Positions 50,870-58,830 of a DNA stretch of 64,000 nucleotides are shown in pieces. The notes under the pieces were generated by a model. The model made no database searches. It saw only the letters and a program-made list of their open reading frames with translations, and was not told the DNA's origin. Position 1 is the first letter of the stretch. The number at the start of each line of letters is the position of its first letter. Source of the stretch: Dyadobacter sp. CY343 (GTDB lineage: Bacteria > Bacteroidota > Bacteroidia > Cytophagales > Spirosomataceae); contig NZ_JAJUXK010000004.1 of the NCBI RefSeq assembly GCF_021390335.1, positions 62,001-126,000 of the forward strand. The letters are read 5' to 3'. Position numbers and translations under genes: made by a program.

Positions 50870-52168
50870 ATGTTTTCTTTTTCCCGGCTAAGAAAAGATC
50901 ATACGTCTGTTTCCACCGAAATCCTCGCCGGACTTTCCTCCTTCCTGGCCACCGCTTACATTATCGTTGTCAACCCGTCGATACTCAGCCAGACGGGCAT
51001 GCCGTTTTCAGCGGTTTTAACGGCTACGATCCTGGTATCGTTTTTCAGTTCGATGATGATGGGGCTGTACGCCAATAACCCGATCCTCGTCGCGCCGGGA
51101 ATGGGCCTTAATGCATTTTTTACTTTCACGGCGGTGTTTACGTACAAACTCACCTGGCAGGTCGCATTGGGCACTGTTTTCTGGTCGGGGATATTCTTTT
51201 TACTGCTCTCAATATTTAATGTAAGGTCCTATATTGTAAAAGCGATCCCAAAGCCGCTCCGGTATGCAATCGCCTCAGGGATAGGTATTTTCATTACATT
51301 AATAGGGTTTTCAAATGCAAAATTCATCGTCGCAAGTCCGGCTACGATGGTTAGCCTGGGTAACCTCAATGCATCCACACTCACTTTCATTGCCGGCCTG
51401 CTACTCACAGTGGTTCCATTAATAAGAAATGTAAAAGGAAGCATTCTGATAGGTATCGTGCTCACCAGCCTCCTCGCCTGGCCGATCGGACGCTGGTGGG
51501 GAGGTACTGAAACGGTGATCACAATCACTAACCTGGTAGCCCCGCCGGATTTCAGTTTATTGTTTCAGCTCGATCTGGTCAACTCGCTGAAATGGAGCCT
51601 GGCGCCCGTTATCCTCGCATTTGTGTTTACGGATATGTTCGACAGCCTGTCCACATTTGTCGGTCTGGCGGAAGCTTCAAACCTACTTGACGAAAACGGC
51701 GAGCCGCGCAATATCAGGAAATCGCTGATCGTAGATGCATTTTCAACCACCGTCGCCGGACTTACCGGCAGCAGCCCGGGTACAGCTTATATTGAATCTG
51801 CGGTAGGCATTGAGCAAGGCGGAAGAACGGGCCTTACAGCTATTACGGGCGCGATTTTATTTCTGCCATTTCTATTTTTATCGCCATTATTAAGCGCGAT
51901 CCCGGCTATTGCTACGGCGCCGGCATTGGTTTTAGTTGGGGTTTTTATGATGAAACCGGTTGTGAAAATTAACTGGAACGAGCTGCACGAAGCTTTTCCC
52001 GCATTTCTCGCGATGGTACTGATCCCATTTACTTACTCCATTACCCAGGGTATTATCTGGGGATTTCTCAGCTGGACAGCCCTGCACATTTTAACGGGCC
52101 GCGCCAGAGAAATTACATTAGCATTGATAATCATCGACTTATTCGCGGTACTCGCGTTAATTTTTTAA
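50870..52168 (+). CDS. NCS2/AzgA-like purine permease
   Basis: A 432-residue transporter with about 12-14 membrane helices. AzgA-branch signatures are A-T-A-Y-I-I-V-V-N-P-S-I-L, V-A-P-G-M-G-L-N-A-F-F-T-F, and G-S-S-P-G-T-A-Y-I-E-S-A-V-G-I-E-Q-G-G-R-T-G, the substrate-binding region. F-T-D-M-F-D-S-L-S-T is also conserved. It imports adenine, guanine or hypoxanthine by proton symport across the inner membrane. The next gene starts 8 bp later and encodes an exported MTA/SAH nucleosidase that releases adenine, so the pair probably works as one salvage route, and adenine is the likely substrate. Confidence 0.9.
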   Translation: MFSFSRLRKDHTSVSTEILAGLSSFLATAYIIVVNPSILSQTGMPFSAVLTATILVSFFSSMMMGLYANNPILVAPGMGLNAFFTFTAVFTYKLTWQVALGTVFWSGIFFLLLSIFNVRSYIVKAIPKPLRYAIASGIGIFITLIGFSNAKFIVASPATMVSLGNLNASTLTFIAGLLLTVVPLIRNVKGSILIGIVLTSLLAWPIGRWWGGTETVITITNLVAPPDFSLLFQLDLVNSLKWSLAPVILAFVFTDMFDSLSTFVGLAEASNLLDENGEPRNIRKSLIVDAFSTTVAGLTGSSPGTAYIESAVGIEQGGRTGLTAITGAILFLPFLFLSPLLSAIPAIATAPALVLVGVFMMKPVVKINWNELHEAFPAFLAMVLIPFTYSITQGIIWGFLSWTALHILTGRAREITLALIIIDLFAVLALIF

Positions 52169-52176
52169 ATCTCTTC

Positions 52177-52983
52177 ATGAAAAAAGTATTACTGCTCCTG
52201 GTTTTTTGTTTTGTTCAAATTCAGTCGAATGCGCAGGAAATAATTGGAATACTCGGGGCTTTTCCGCCTGAGTTGAAGCTTTTGAGGGCAAATATGGTCA
52301 ATCCGAAAGATACCGTGATCCGCTCTGTCGGGTTTATAACCGGTGAATTGAAAGGCCGGAAAGTGGTGGTCGCGCAAACCGGTGTGGGCAAAGTGAATGC
52401 GGCGATCACCACTACGATCATGCTCGACCATTTCCGCCCCCGCCAGATCATTTTTTCCGGCATTGCAGGTGCCGTGAACCAGGCATTGCGCCCGGGTGAC
52501 ATTGTGATCGGTACGGAGATCGCTTACCACGATTTCGGCGCATTGACCGATGATAAAATGGATTATTGGGCAACTAAAAATCCCCTCACCGACCAGCCCA
52601 ATCCTACGCATTTCAAATGTGATCCCGCGCTGGTACAAAAAGCAATTAAGGTTTCGAAAGGTCTAAAATTTAATCAGATAGCAGGAAAATCAGGAACCCG
52701 CGTGCCGGCGGTGAGCGAAGGTATTATCGTTACAGGTGATGTTTTTGTTTCCTCCAAAAAAACAGCTGAGCGGCTGCGGAAAGATTTGAATGCGGCCGCT
52801 ACCGAAATGGAAGGCGCGGCCATCGCGCAGACTTGTTTTCAACAAAATGTGCCTTTCCTGATCATTCGGAGCATGAGCGACAATGCCGACGACCACGCGG
52901 CCGAGGATATGGGCAACTTTTATGATATCGCAGCAGCCAATGCAGCCACGCTGGTTATGGCAGTAGTGGAGGCAAAAAACTAG
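52177..52983 (+). CDS. Exported MTA/SAH nucleosidase
   Basis: A 268-residue protein: a signal peptide (to S-N-A-Q, residue 20) followed by a complete methylthioadenosine/S-adenosylhomocysteine nucleosidase domain. Aligned from memory to the E. coli enzyme, catalytic E12 corresponds to E32 (G-A-F-P-P-E), E174 lies in T-E-M-E-G-A-A-I, and D197 lies in M-S-D-N-A-D. The two residues before the first glutamate (E-E in E. coli) are P-P. The domain hydrolyses MTA and SAH to adenine plus thioribose derivatives. E. coli MTAN is cytosolic; the signal peptide here puts it in the periplasm, next to an adenine-type permease 8 bp upstream. Confidence 0.88.
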   Translation: MKKVLLLLVFCFVQIQSNAQEIIGILGAFPPELKLLRANMVNPKDTVIRSVGFITGELKGRKVVVAQTGVGKVNAAITTTIMLDHFRPRQIIFSGIAGAVNQALRPGDIVIGTEIAYHDFGALTDDKMDYWATKNPLTDQPNPTHFKCDPALVQKAIKVSKGLKFNQIAGKSGTRVPAVSEGIIVTGDVFVSSKKTAERLRKDLNAAATEMEGAAIAQTCFQQNVPFLIIRSMSDNADDHAAEDMGNFYDIAAANAATLVMAVVEAKN

Positions 52984-52998
52984 TTCAGCATATTCAAC

Positions 52999-53028
52999 AA
53001 AAAAAATCCCTGTACCAGACAGGGATTT
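52999..53028 (-). terminator. Intrinsic terminator downstream of the gene at 53056
   Basis: A 10-bp stem (53004-53013 with 53019-53028) with a 5-nt loop is followed on the minus strand by a T-run (complement of 52999-53006). It lies between convergent genes and may also stop the nucleosidase transcript. Confidence 0.82.
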
Positions 53029-53055
53029 CGCTCATATACTGCTTCAAAACCGACC

Positions 53056-53433
53056 TTAGTCTTGCTTTGGAGTGGATTTTGGTGTTTTGCTTTTGCTACC
53101 ACCTGCATTACCCGACTGGTTAGTGGCTTCGTTTTGGTTGCCCGGCAATTTGGTTTTGCCTGTTGCATCTCCGTTACTTTTTCCACCTGGTTCACTGCGC
53201 TTGCCTGCGCCGGTCGCGCGGCCCGCCTGAGTTGCTGTCGCGGGGCCTCCCTGGTTCTCTTTTCCTCTTCCGTCAGTGGTCCTGCGTTCGCCCTGGATAC
53301 TTCCGGCAGAGTTACTTGCGGTATCGCCGGTAGCTTTTTGTTTAGGGTTGGTTGATTGAGTTGTAGACTGTGCAAATGCGGCTCCGGTCGCGGTCAGAAG
53401 AAACATTGCTATTGATAAGATTGCAGTTTTCAT
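53056..53433 (-). CDS. Secreted low-complexity protein
   Basis: A 125-residue protein with a signal peptide (to A-F-A-Q, residue 22). The mature part is a disordered, hydrophilic stretch rich in Gly, Thr, Asn, Ser and Lys (T-G-D-T-A-S-N-S-A-G, N-Q-S-G-N-A-G-G-S-K-S-K) with no fold or motif. A second open frame over the same bases lacks a signal peptide, so this frame was preferred. It has its own terminator. Function unknown; it may be a surface or extracellular spacer protein. Confidence 0.65.
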   Translation of the reverse strand: MKTAILSIAMFLLTATGAAFAQSTTQSTNPKQKATGDTASNSAGSIQGERRTTDGRGKENQGGPATATQAGRATGAGKRSEPGGKSNGDATGKTKLPGNQNEATNQSGNAGGSKSKTPKSTPKQD

Positions 53434-53494
53434 GATTTGTAGCTGGTTTTAGCTGTTGAAAAACGCATTCTGCTAAATAACTATTCCAGCAACA

Positions 53495-53728
53495 TCATTC
53501 CAGCACGATTCCGCTGGGCGCTTCGCCCTTTTTCGAACTGTCGGGGTATTGCAATTTTAGCTTTTTTCCCTGTTCGTCCGCCTCTTCCAGCAACTCGAAT
53601 GTGCGCCGCTCGCCGACCATTAATAATGCCTGAAAAAGAATACCGGCATACGCACTTTCCTTAGTACCCGGCCCTTTTTCCTTTGCAAGATCATTGTAGT
53701 GACCAAAAAGTTCTTTCCCTTTTCCCAT
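53495..53728 (-). CDS. Small hypothetical cytosolic protein
   Basis: A 77-residue protein from the ATG at 53728 (M-G-K-G-K-E-L-F-G-H-Y-N-D-L); the open frame extends upstream but that part is basic and poorly coding. It is helical and charged: K-E-S-A-Y-A-G-I-L-F-Q-A-L-L-M-V-G-E-R-R-T-F-E-L-L, with a Lys-rich tail. I do not recognise a family. Confidence 0.55.
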   Translation of the reverse strand: MGKGKELFGHYNDLAKEKGPGTKESAYAGILFQALLMVGERRTFELLEEADEQGKKLKLQYPDSSKKGEAPSGIVLE

Positions 53729-53838
53729 GGTGAATGTTTGCTTGTTCCTTTCAAAACCGTCTAAAATTGCGTGCCTTTTGTGCCTTTGTAGCCGCGGCGC
53801 GCATCTTACATCTGTGGAAAGCATTGAAAGCGGGCTAG

Positions 53839-54498
53839 TTACTTATAGGCTCCGGCAGATTTAGCTGCGGCATTTGCATTCCTCTTTTCCCGCCTGGAAC
53901 GGATTTCTCCCTGCATATTCAGGAATGTTTCAACCGGTGCCTGCCGGGCAAAGTGATTGACAACGTGGGCCGGGATCAGCCCGCCGGGATCTGTACGCAA
54001 GGTATATTCGAGCTTCACCTTTCGCTCGCCCGCTGGTACGATCTTCCACACACTTTGCGAATGATTTACCCTCACCAGCCCTTTTTTTGGCGCAACTTCA
54101 CCCGCGACAGCCGGCGAGTTAACGGTGACTATTTTAGTGACAGGGTCTTGTGTGATCTTCAAATGTGTCACGAAATCACGGTTATCAAGCGGCCAGGGCA
54201 GACTTACTTCAGTATAATAATAGAGTTCCTGCTCCGAGATCTTTTTCAGCAAAACGCAGGCTTTGGCGTGACACATCCATTTGGTAGTAGCCGGAATATC
54301 AACCAACAGATCTAATATTTCCTCCACCGTAGCCTCCATCACATATTCGGCTTTTAATGCTTTGATCCGGGAATCGGGAACCGTTTTGCTGTATACTTTA
54401 ACACCATCTTTCTCAGTAGCGACGACCCAGTCTGGCTGAGCCGCCGCGAAAGCAGCAGGGAATAATATCCCGATTAAGATGACAATTATTTTTTTCAT
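53839..54498 (-). CDS. Exported START-domain (SRPBCC) protein
   Basis: A 219-residue protein with a signal peptide (M-K-K-I-I-V-I-L ... A-A-A-Q). The mature part is a START-type lipid-binding fold: W-V-V-A-T-E-K-D-G-V-K-V-Y-S, the central L-P-W-P-L-D-N-R-D-F-V-T-H, and W-K-I-V-P-A-G-E-R-K-V-K-L-E-Y-T, then a C-terminal helix Q-A-P-V-E-T-F-L-N-M-Q-G. W-P-L-x-N-R-D is a hallmark of START domains. It probably carries a hydrophobic ligand in the periplasm. The Lys/Arg/Ala-rich tail is not part of the domain. Confidence 0.82.
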   Translation of the reverse strand: MKKIIVILIGILFPAAFAAAQPDWVVATEKDGVKVYSKTVPDSRIKALKAEYVMEATVEEILDLLVDIPATTKWMCHAKACVLLKKISEQELYYYTEVSLPWPLDNRDFVTHLKITQDPVTKIVTVNSPAVAGEVAPKKGLVRVNHSQSVWKIVPAGERKVKLEYTLRTDPGGLIPAHVVNHFARQAPVETFLNMQGEIRSRREKRNANAAAKSAGAYK

Positions 54499-54687
54499 GG
54501 CTACACAAAAATTGTCACTCGAAACGCCTCATAGCCAGTCATTTCTTCCAGATCGTCGGATATGCTGTATTAGTTGCAGCATTTCGCATCTGAACTGAAA
54601 TGACGCAGCCCGAAACTTAGACGTATAGTGTTATACGCAAATCCCGACTGCCTGACTTTGTTTGCTGAGTGACAATTCAGATAGCCT

Positions 54688-55782
54688 TTACCCTTTTTTT
54701 CCGCTCAAATAAAATGATAGTGTGGCATGGTAAGTATTACTAAGCGGGCTCCCACTTACGGTTGGAAAAATGTACGCGAAATCCGCCTGGAATTTTTTCA
54801 GAATCCTCGCACCGGCACCGGCTGTGACGAATCTCGCATTTTCTTTCCGCTTATCCTGATGGTAATAACCAGCCCGCAATGCAATCGCGTTGTTATACCA
54901 ATATTCTGCTCCCATTCCGATTTTGATTTCCTGCATTTCCTCCTTAAAACCGCCCGGCGCGTCAGAAAATGATCGGAAAATGGCGTCAAAATAGGTACCT
55001 GAATAGGGAACTCCGTTCACATTGGGAGTTGGTACGAGCAGCTTGCTCAGATCAGCAATAACGTTTATCCTATGCCGGCCAGTCGCCGTGTAAGATATCC
55101 CGCCTCCTACCCTGAGTTTGGTAGGTAAATAAGATTCCATACCGCCACCGTAATCGACCTTTTCACCAATATTTGACACCACAGCTCCCAGCGACCAGAT
55201 GAAATCTTCTCCCGTAGATTCACTTTTAATCTGTTTCCGGTAATAGGCACTGATATCTGCAGCTGCCGTGCGTCCCGGCTCAAGGGGAGTTCCCAAAATG
55301 ACAGCCTGTCCCAAGTCAGACGAAATGTATTTTAGTGTGAGTCCCATAAAAAAGTTACGCCCAAGCTGTCTGGAATACATGGCGCTCAAAGCCAGATCCT
55401 GCCCATTGCTAGAAATACCGAAGGGCGCATTTGTACCATAATCAAAATACTGAACTGACGCGGCAACCGCTTGTTTTTCACCCAGTTTCTTGTAGGCACT
55501 TGCGTAGCCCAGCCACATTCCGTCCGTCAGGCTTCGCAGCCAGGGCGTGTAGGAAACGGAGGCCCCAAAATCCTCTTGGGCAGCGGCCAGTTTCGAGGAA
55601 TTGATATAGGTCGCATTGGCGTCAGGGCTCGATGCGGCGCCTGCATTACCCATCGCGCCAGTTCGGGCATCGGGGTTGATTTCCAGCATTGCCGGCATTC
55701 CGACAGGTATGCCGACGGACTGTGCGACGGCCGGTGCACAGCTCAACAAGAAAAAACTCAGGGGCAGGATTTTTCCGTTCAT
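54688..55782 (-). CDS. porV: Type IX secretion system outer-membrane protein PorV-like
   Basis: A 364-residue outer-membrane barrel protein with a signal peptide (to A-V-A-Q). It has the PorV/LptO signature: I-N-P-D-A-R-T-G-A-M-G-N-A-G-A-A-S-S-P-D, then Y-I-N-S-S-K-L-A-A-A, V-S-Y-T-P-W-L-R and S-A-M-Y-S-R-Q-L-G. PorV is a shuttle and barrel cap of the type IX secretion system, taking cargo from the SprA channel to the attachment complex. The usual companion PorU is not adjacent, so this may be the main PorV or a paralogue of the PorV/PorQ/PorP group. Confidence 0.78.
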   Translation of the reverse strand: MNGKILPLSFFLLSCAPAVAQSVGIPVGMPAMLEINPDARTGAMGNAGAASSPDANATYINSSKLAAAQEDFGASVSYTPWLRSLTDGMWLGYASAYKKLGEKQAVAASVQYFDYGTNAPFGISSNGQDLALSAMYSRQLGRNFFMGLTLKYISSDLGQAVILGTPLEPGRTAAADISAYYRKQIKSESTGEDFIWSLGAVVSNIGEKVDYGGGMESYLPTKLRVGGGISYTATGRHRINVIADLSKLLVPTPNVNGVPYSGTYFDAIFRSFSDAPGGFKEEMQEIKIGMGAEYWYNNAIALRAGYYHQDKRKENARFVTAGAGARILKKFQADFAYIFPTVSGSPLSNTYHATLSFYLSGKKG

Positions 55783-55952
55783 AGCAAACAGATTAAGTTG
55801 AAGGTTTTAGAACAATCGGTTACAATGCAATCAACGCCGCCATATCTTACTTAGTATGAGAATATTCCGGGTTTTATTAAAACCGCAAATTGATCTTTCT
55901 TAACAAAATACTATCTTACAGCCTCGATACACCCGTCCTCTAAAAAGTTCTC

Positions 55953-57557
55953 TTGAAACCTGATAGCACGCAACACGTTGCAGATCAACTTGCAAATATT
56001 GCATTATGTAAAACGCCCTTACCCCCGATTAATGCGGCTGCACCGCTATCAGATCAGATCTCCACTTTTTTTTCAAGTGTTTCCAACACAAGCGATTTTC
56101 CGGCAAGGTGGTACTGCGGCAGCTGGTCGGACTTTCACGGCTGGCTCTACATCCTTTCCGATATCGGGATCGGCGCAGCCTATTTTACGATTCCCGTATT
56201 GCTTCTCGTCGTTATCCGCCGACGCAATGACTCCCCTTTCCAAAGGATCTTTCTGCTTTTTATAGCTTTTATCCTTCTCTGTGGGCTAACCCATTTAATC
56301 GACGCCACGATATTCTGGTGGCCGGCTTACCGGCTGAGCGCACTGCTCAGATTGGCAACCGCAATTGTATCGATCGTCACAGTTTTTGCATTATACAAAA
56401 TGCTGCCGCTGATCAGCAGCCTCCGATCTGTACGCGACCTCGAATGCGAGATCGTAAAGCGAAAGGAAGTGGAGGAAAAGCTGGCTGCCAGTGAGTTCCT
56501 GCTGTCGGAGGCGGGGCGGATCAGCGAGGTGGGCGGCTGGGAAACGGATCTTATTACGAAGGTAAGAACCTGGTCTAAAACGGTGTATGACATATTGGAA
56601 CTTCCCGACGACTATCCGCTTAACCAACTAAGTTTATACAGCCACGTTCAGGAACCGTACAAGAAAATCGCAGAAGCAGCGGTGACAGCGGCTATCGAAA
56701 CAGGGCGGGAGTGGGATGAAGAACTGGTAGCCACTACGCTGACAGGAAAATCAGTGTGGGTAAGATCCACGGGCCGGCCGCTGTTTGACGAAAATGGCAA
56801 GGTGACGAAGCTGCGCGGGATTTTTATGAATATTGATCGTTACAAGAATGCCGAGCTTGCATTGAACAAATCGCTCGAACTCACTACTCAGAATAATGTG
56901 CAGTTGAAGAATTTCACGCATATCCTATCCCATAATATCAGGAATCACGCTACCAATATGGTACTGCTTTCCACACTCGTGGACCCGGAGAAGCTCGACG
57001 AGGAGAATGCATTGCTTTTTGAGAAAATGAAGGATGTTTCAAATGGGCTGAATTCCACGCTGGAAGATCTTTCCAAAGCGATCAAGATCAAGGAAAGTGT
57101 GGTACAATCCGAACTGATCGACCTGAAAACAATCACCGAGAAAGTGCTGGGTATTTTCCATACGGATCTGAATATGAATAATGCGGTGGTTGATATTTAT
57201 TTTGAGGAAACGGTTGTGTCATTTCCAAGAGTTTACCTCGAAAGCATTATCACTAACCTGGTATCCAATGCGATCAAATACCGGAAACCGGACAGCCCGC
57301 TTCATATCCAGCTGAAATGTTACCAGGATCAGGATGAAAAAACGGTACTGGAATGCCGCGACAACGGGCTGGGAATCGATCTGGCGCTGCACGGTAAAAA
57401 GATGTTCGGACTTTACAAAACCTTTCACAACCGCAGTGACGCGCACGGAGTAGGTTTATTTTTGGTAAAAACGCAGATTGAATCCCAGGGCGGGAAAATT
57501 GAAGTGGAAAGTGAGCCGGGTGTAGGATCAGCTTTTAAAATAATATTTAATGGATAA
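55953..57557 (+). CDS. Histidine kinase with ethylene-receptor-like membrane domain and PAS domain
   Basis: A 534-residue kinase. The only possible start before the membrane domain is TTG at 55953: a stop lies four codons upstream and no ATG occurs until residue 149. Residues about 58-150 hold three membrane helices matching the ethylene-binding domain of plant ETR1: S-D70-x-x-I-x-x-A-A-Y77-F-x-I80-P81 and, 40 residues after D70, C110-G-L-T-H114-L-I. These correspond to D25, Y32, I35, P36, C65 and H69 of ETR1. A PAS domain (about 188-300, G-G-W-E-T-D-L) follows, then a HisKA-type helix (L-S-H-N-I-R-N-H) and an ATPase domain (N-A-I-K-Y-R, D-N-G-L-G-I). The next gene, overlapping by 8 bp, is its response regulator. 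Confidence 0.88.
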   Translation: MKPDSTQHVADQLANIALCKTPLPPINAAAPLSDQISTFFSSVSNTSDFPARWYCGSWSDFHGWLYILSDIGIGAAYFTIPVLLLVVIRRRNDSPFQRIFLLFIAFILLCGLTHLIDATIFWWPAYRLSALLRLATAIVSIVTVFALYKMLPLISSLRSVRDLECEIVKRKEVEEKLAASEFLLSEAGRISEVGGWETDLITKVRTWSKTVYDILELPDDYPLNQLSLYSHVQEPYKKIAEAAVTAAIETGREWDEELVATTLTGKSVWVRSTGRPLFDENGKVTKLRGIFMNIDRYKNAELALNKSLELTTQNNVQLKNFTHILSHNIRNHATNMVLLSTLVDPEKLDEENALLFEKMKDVSNGLNSTLEDLSKAIKIKESVVQSELIDLKTITEKVLGIFHTDLNMNNAVVDIYFEETVVSFPRVYLESIITNLVSNAIKYRKPDSPLHIQLKCYQDQDEKTVLECRDNGLGIDLALHGKKMFGLYKTFHNRSDAHGVGLFLVKTQIESQGGKIEVESEPGVGSAFKIIFNG

Positions 57558-57969
57558 AGTAACTAACCTCTGGGTAGTGGACGACGACGAGATTTACCGT
57601 TTTGCCGTCAACATCATCATCGGCAGGTCGGCGATCGCGGAACAAACCAACTACTTCAATAACGGGCAGCTCGCGATCGACGCTTTCAATGAAAACCTGG
57701 GTACTCCCGACAAACTTCCCGACCTGATCCTGCTCGATCTGAACATGCCCGTTCTCGACGGCTGGCAGTTTCTCGACGCTGTTGGTAAGCTGCTTCCGAC
57801 GGTTCAAAAGAAGGTGCATATCTTTATCGTAAGCTCCTCAAATGACGAAGAAGACTTTGCCCGGGCGCAGTCGCTCAGCGAAGTACAGGACCTGATCGTC
57901 AAACCACTGACACCCAAAGTGCTGACTGAAATATTGGCCCGTATCCAGACTGGCCCGGTTATCTATTAA
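57550..57969 (+). CDS. Single-domain response regulator
   Basis: A 139-residue stand-alone receiver domain: acidic pocket V-V-D-D-D-E, phospho-acceptor D63 (L-L-D-L-N-M-P), the S/T switch in I-F-I-V-S-S-S-N and lysine in I-V-K-P-L-T-P. No output domain is attached, so it works through another protein or as a phosphate relay. It overlaps the end of the ethylene-receptor-like kinase gene by 8 bp and is its obvious partner. The receiver resembles the Rcp1-type regulators paired with PAS kinases. Confidence 0.92.
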   Translation: MDKVTNLWVVDDDEIYRFAVNIIIGRSAIAEQTNYFNNGQLAIDAFNENLGTPDKLPDLILLDLNMPVLDGWQFLDAVGKLLPTVQKKVHIFIVSSSNDEEDFARAQSLSEVQDLIVKPLTPKVLTEILARIQTGPVIY

Positions 57970-58083
57970 GATTTTTTTCTCTGAAATATAAAGCTATAAA
58001 GTGCTCTGACGCAGTGTATTCGCTACTTCTGCGTTCTAAATCTGTTGTTGCTTAAATAATTATGATATTTTTACGATCATTTA

Positions 58084-58114
58084 TTTGATACTTATTATAT
58101 CATTGCTATTTTTG
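58084..58114 (+). promoter_or_regulatory. Strong Bacteroidota-type promoter for the 2H phosphoesterase gene
   Basis: TTTG (58084-58087) and TATTTTTG (58107-58114) are separated by exactly 19 bp, a perfect match to the -33 TTTG / -7 TAnnTTTG consensus. The predicted start lies near 58121, 31 bp before the ATG at 58152. Confidence 0.78.
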
Positions 58115-58151
58115 TAGTGTTACTAATCATTGACATTCAACAGACTACAAG

Positions 58152-58799
58152 ATGAAAAGTATTCACATCAACAACAATCATCCCAGTACCTTAACCAGTA
58201 TCCGCAATCACATGCTGGAATACCTTCTGATCTTCTCTTGCGACGAGGTGACGAAGGCACATATAACGAGTGTAAAAGAGTTTTTTGAGCGGCGTTACGG
58301 TTGTAAGTTCGCTTCCAACCTGACTCCGCACATGGCTTTAATGCAATGCATTATCCATGAAAGTAAAGTGGACCGGGTTATTCAGGGATGCAAAAAAGTG
58401 GCAGAAACCTCCGCTCCGTTTAAAATGGAACTCAATGGTTTTGATAAATATGACCGCGGTACCATGTATGTAGACGTAGCTGCGCCTGCTTCAGGGAAAA
58501 TACTGGAAATCGTAAAAAACCTGAAAACAGATATTGATAAACATATTCAGCAGTGGTCGCCGGCAGAGCACGAATACTGCACAGACCCGCATTATACGAT
58601 CGCGCGTAATATGACTGAAAAGCAGCTTGACCAGGCATGGTTTGAGTGGAGGTACCAGCAATTTTCGGCCAGCTTTCAGGTCAATGAAATGCAGCTGCTT
58701 AGGAGGTCACTCGTAAAAGGTGATAAATTCCAGATCGTGGAGCGTTTTCCTTTGAAAGGACTGCCAAGCGCACAGTTTGTTCAGGCTGCGTTATTTTAA
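58152..58799 (+). CDS. 2H phosphoesterase / 2'-5' RNA ligase-like protein
   Basis: A 215-residue cytosolic protein. Two histidine motifs of the 2H superfamily are visible about 85 residues apart: H60-M-A-L (replacing H-x-T) and H147-Y-T-I (a proper H-x-T). Around them the sequence has Y-L-L-I-F-S-C-D, the first strand, and M-Y-V-D-V-A. Such enzymes act on 2',3'-cyclic or 2'-5' phosphodiester bonds of RNA or nucleotides; with Ala in the first motif activity may be altered. The first 22 residues precede the domain and an ATG at residue 21 could be an alternative start. The strong promoter upstream supports the longer form. Confidence 0.78.
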   Translation: MKSIHINNNHPSTLTSIRNHMLEYLLIFSCDEVTKAHITSVKEFFERRYGCKFASNLTPHMALMQCIIHESKVDRVIQGCKKVAETSAPFKMELNGFDKYDRGTMYVDVAAPASGKILEIVKNLKTDIDKHIQQWSPAEHEYCTDPHYTIARNMTEKQLDQAWFEWRYQQFSASFQVNEMQLLRRSLVKGDKFQIVERFPLKGLPSAQFVQAALF

Positions 58800-58807
58800 T
58801 GCATGAA

Positions 58808-58830
58808 AGCAGATCAATACTTGATCTGCT
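58808..58830. terminator. Hairpin between convergent genes, overlapping the glycosylase stop
   Basis: A perfect 10-bp inverted repeat (58808-58817 with 58821-58830) has a 3-nt loop. It covers the last codons of the glycosylase gene (stop at 58814). No T-run follows on either strand, so termination is less sure. Confidence 0.45.

Noticed and set aside
52980..53375. 131-residue frame overlapping the low-complexity secreted protein
   Set aside because: It has no signal peptide and runs through the terminator at 52999-53028; the frame at 53056-53433 has a proper signal peptide and ends before the terminator.
58005..58035. Hairpin gacgcag ... ctgcgtt as a terminator of the kinase/regulator operon
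   Set aside because: The stem is short and no T-run follows; it could be chance.
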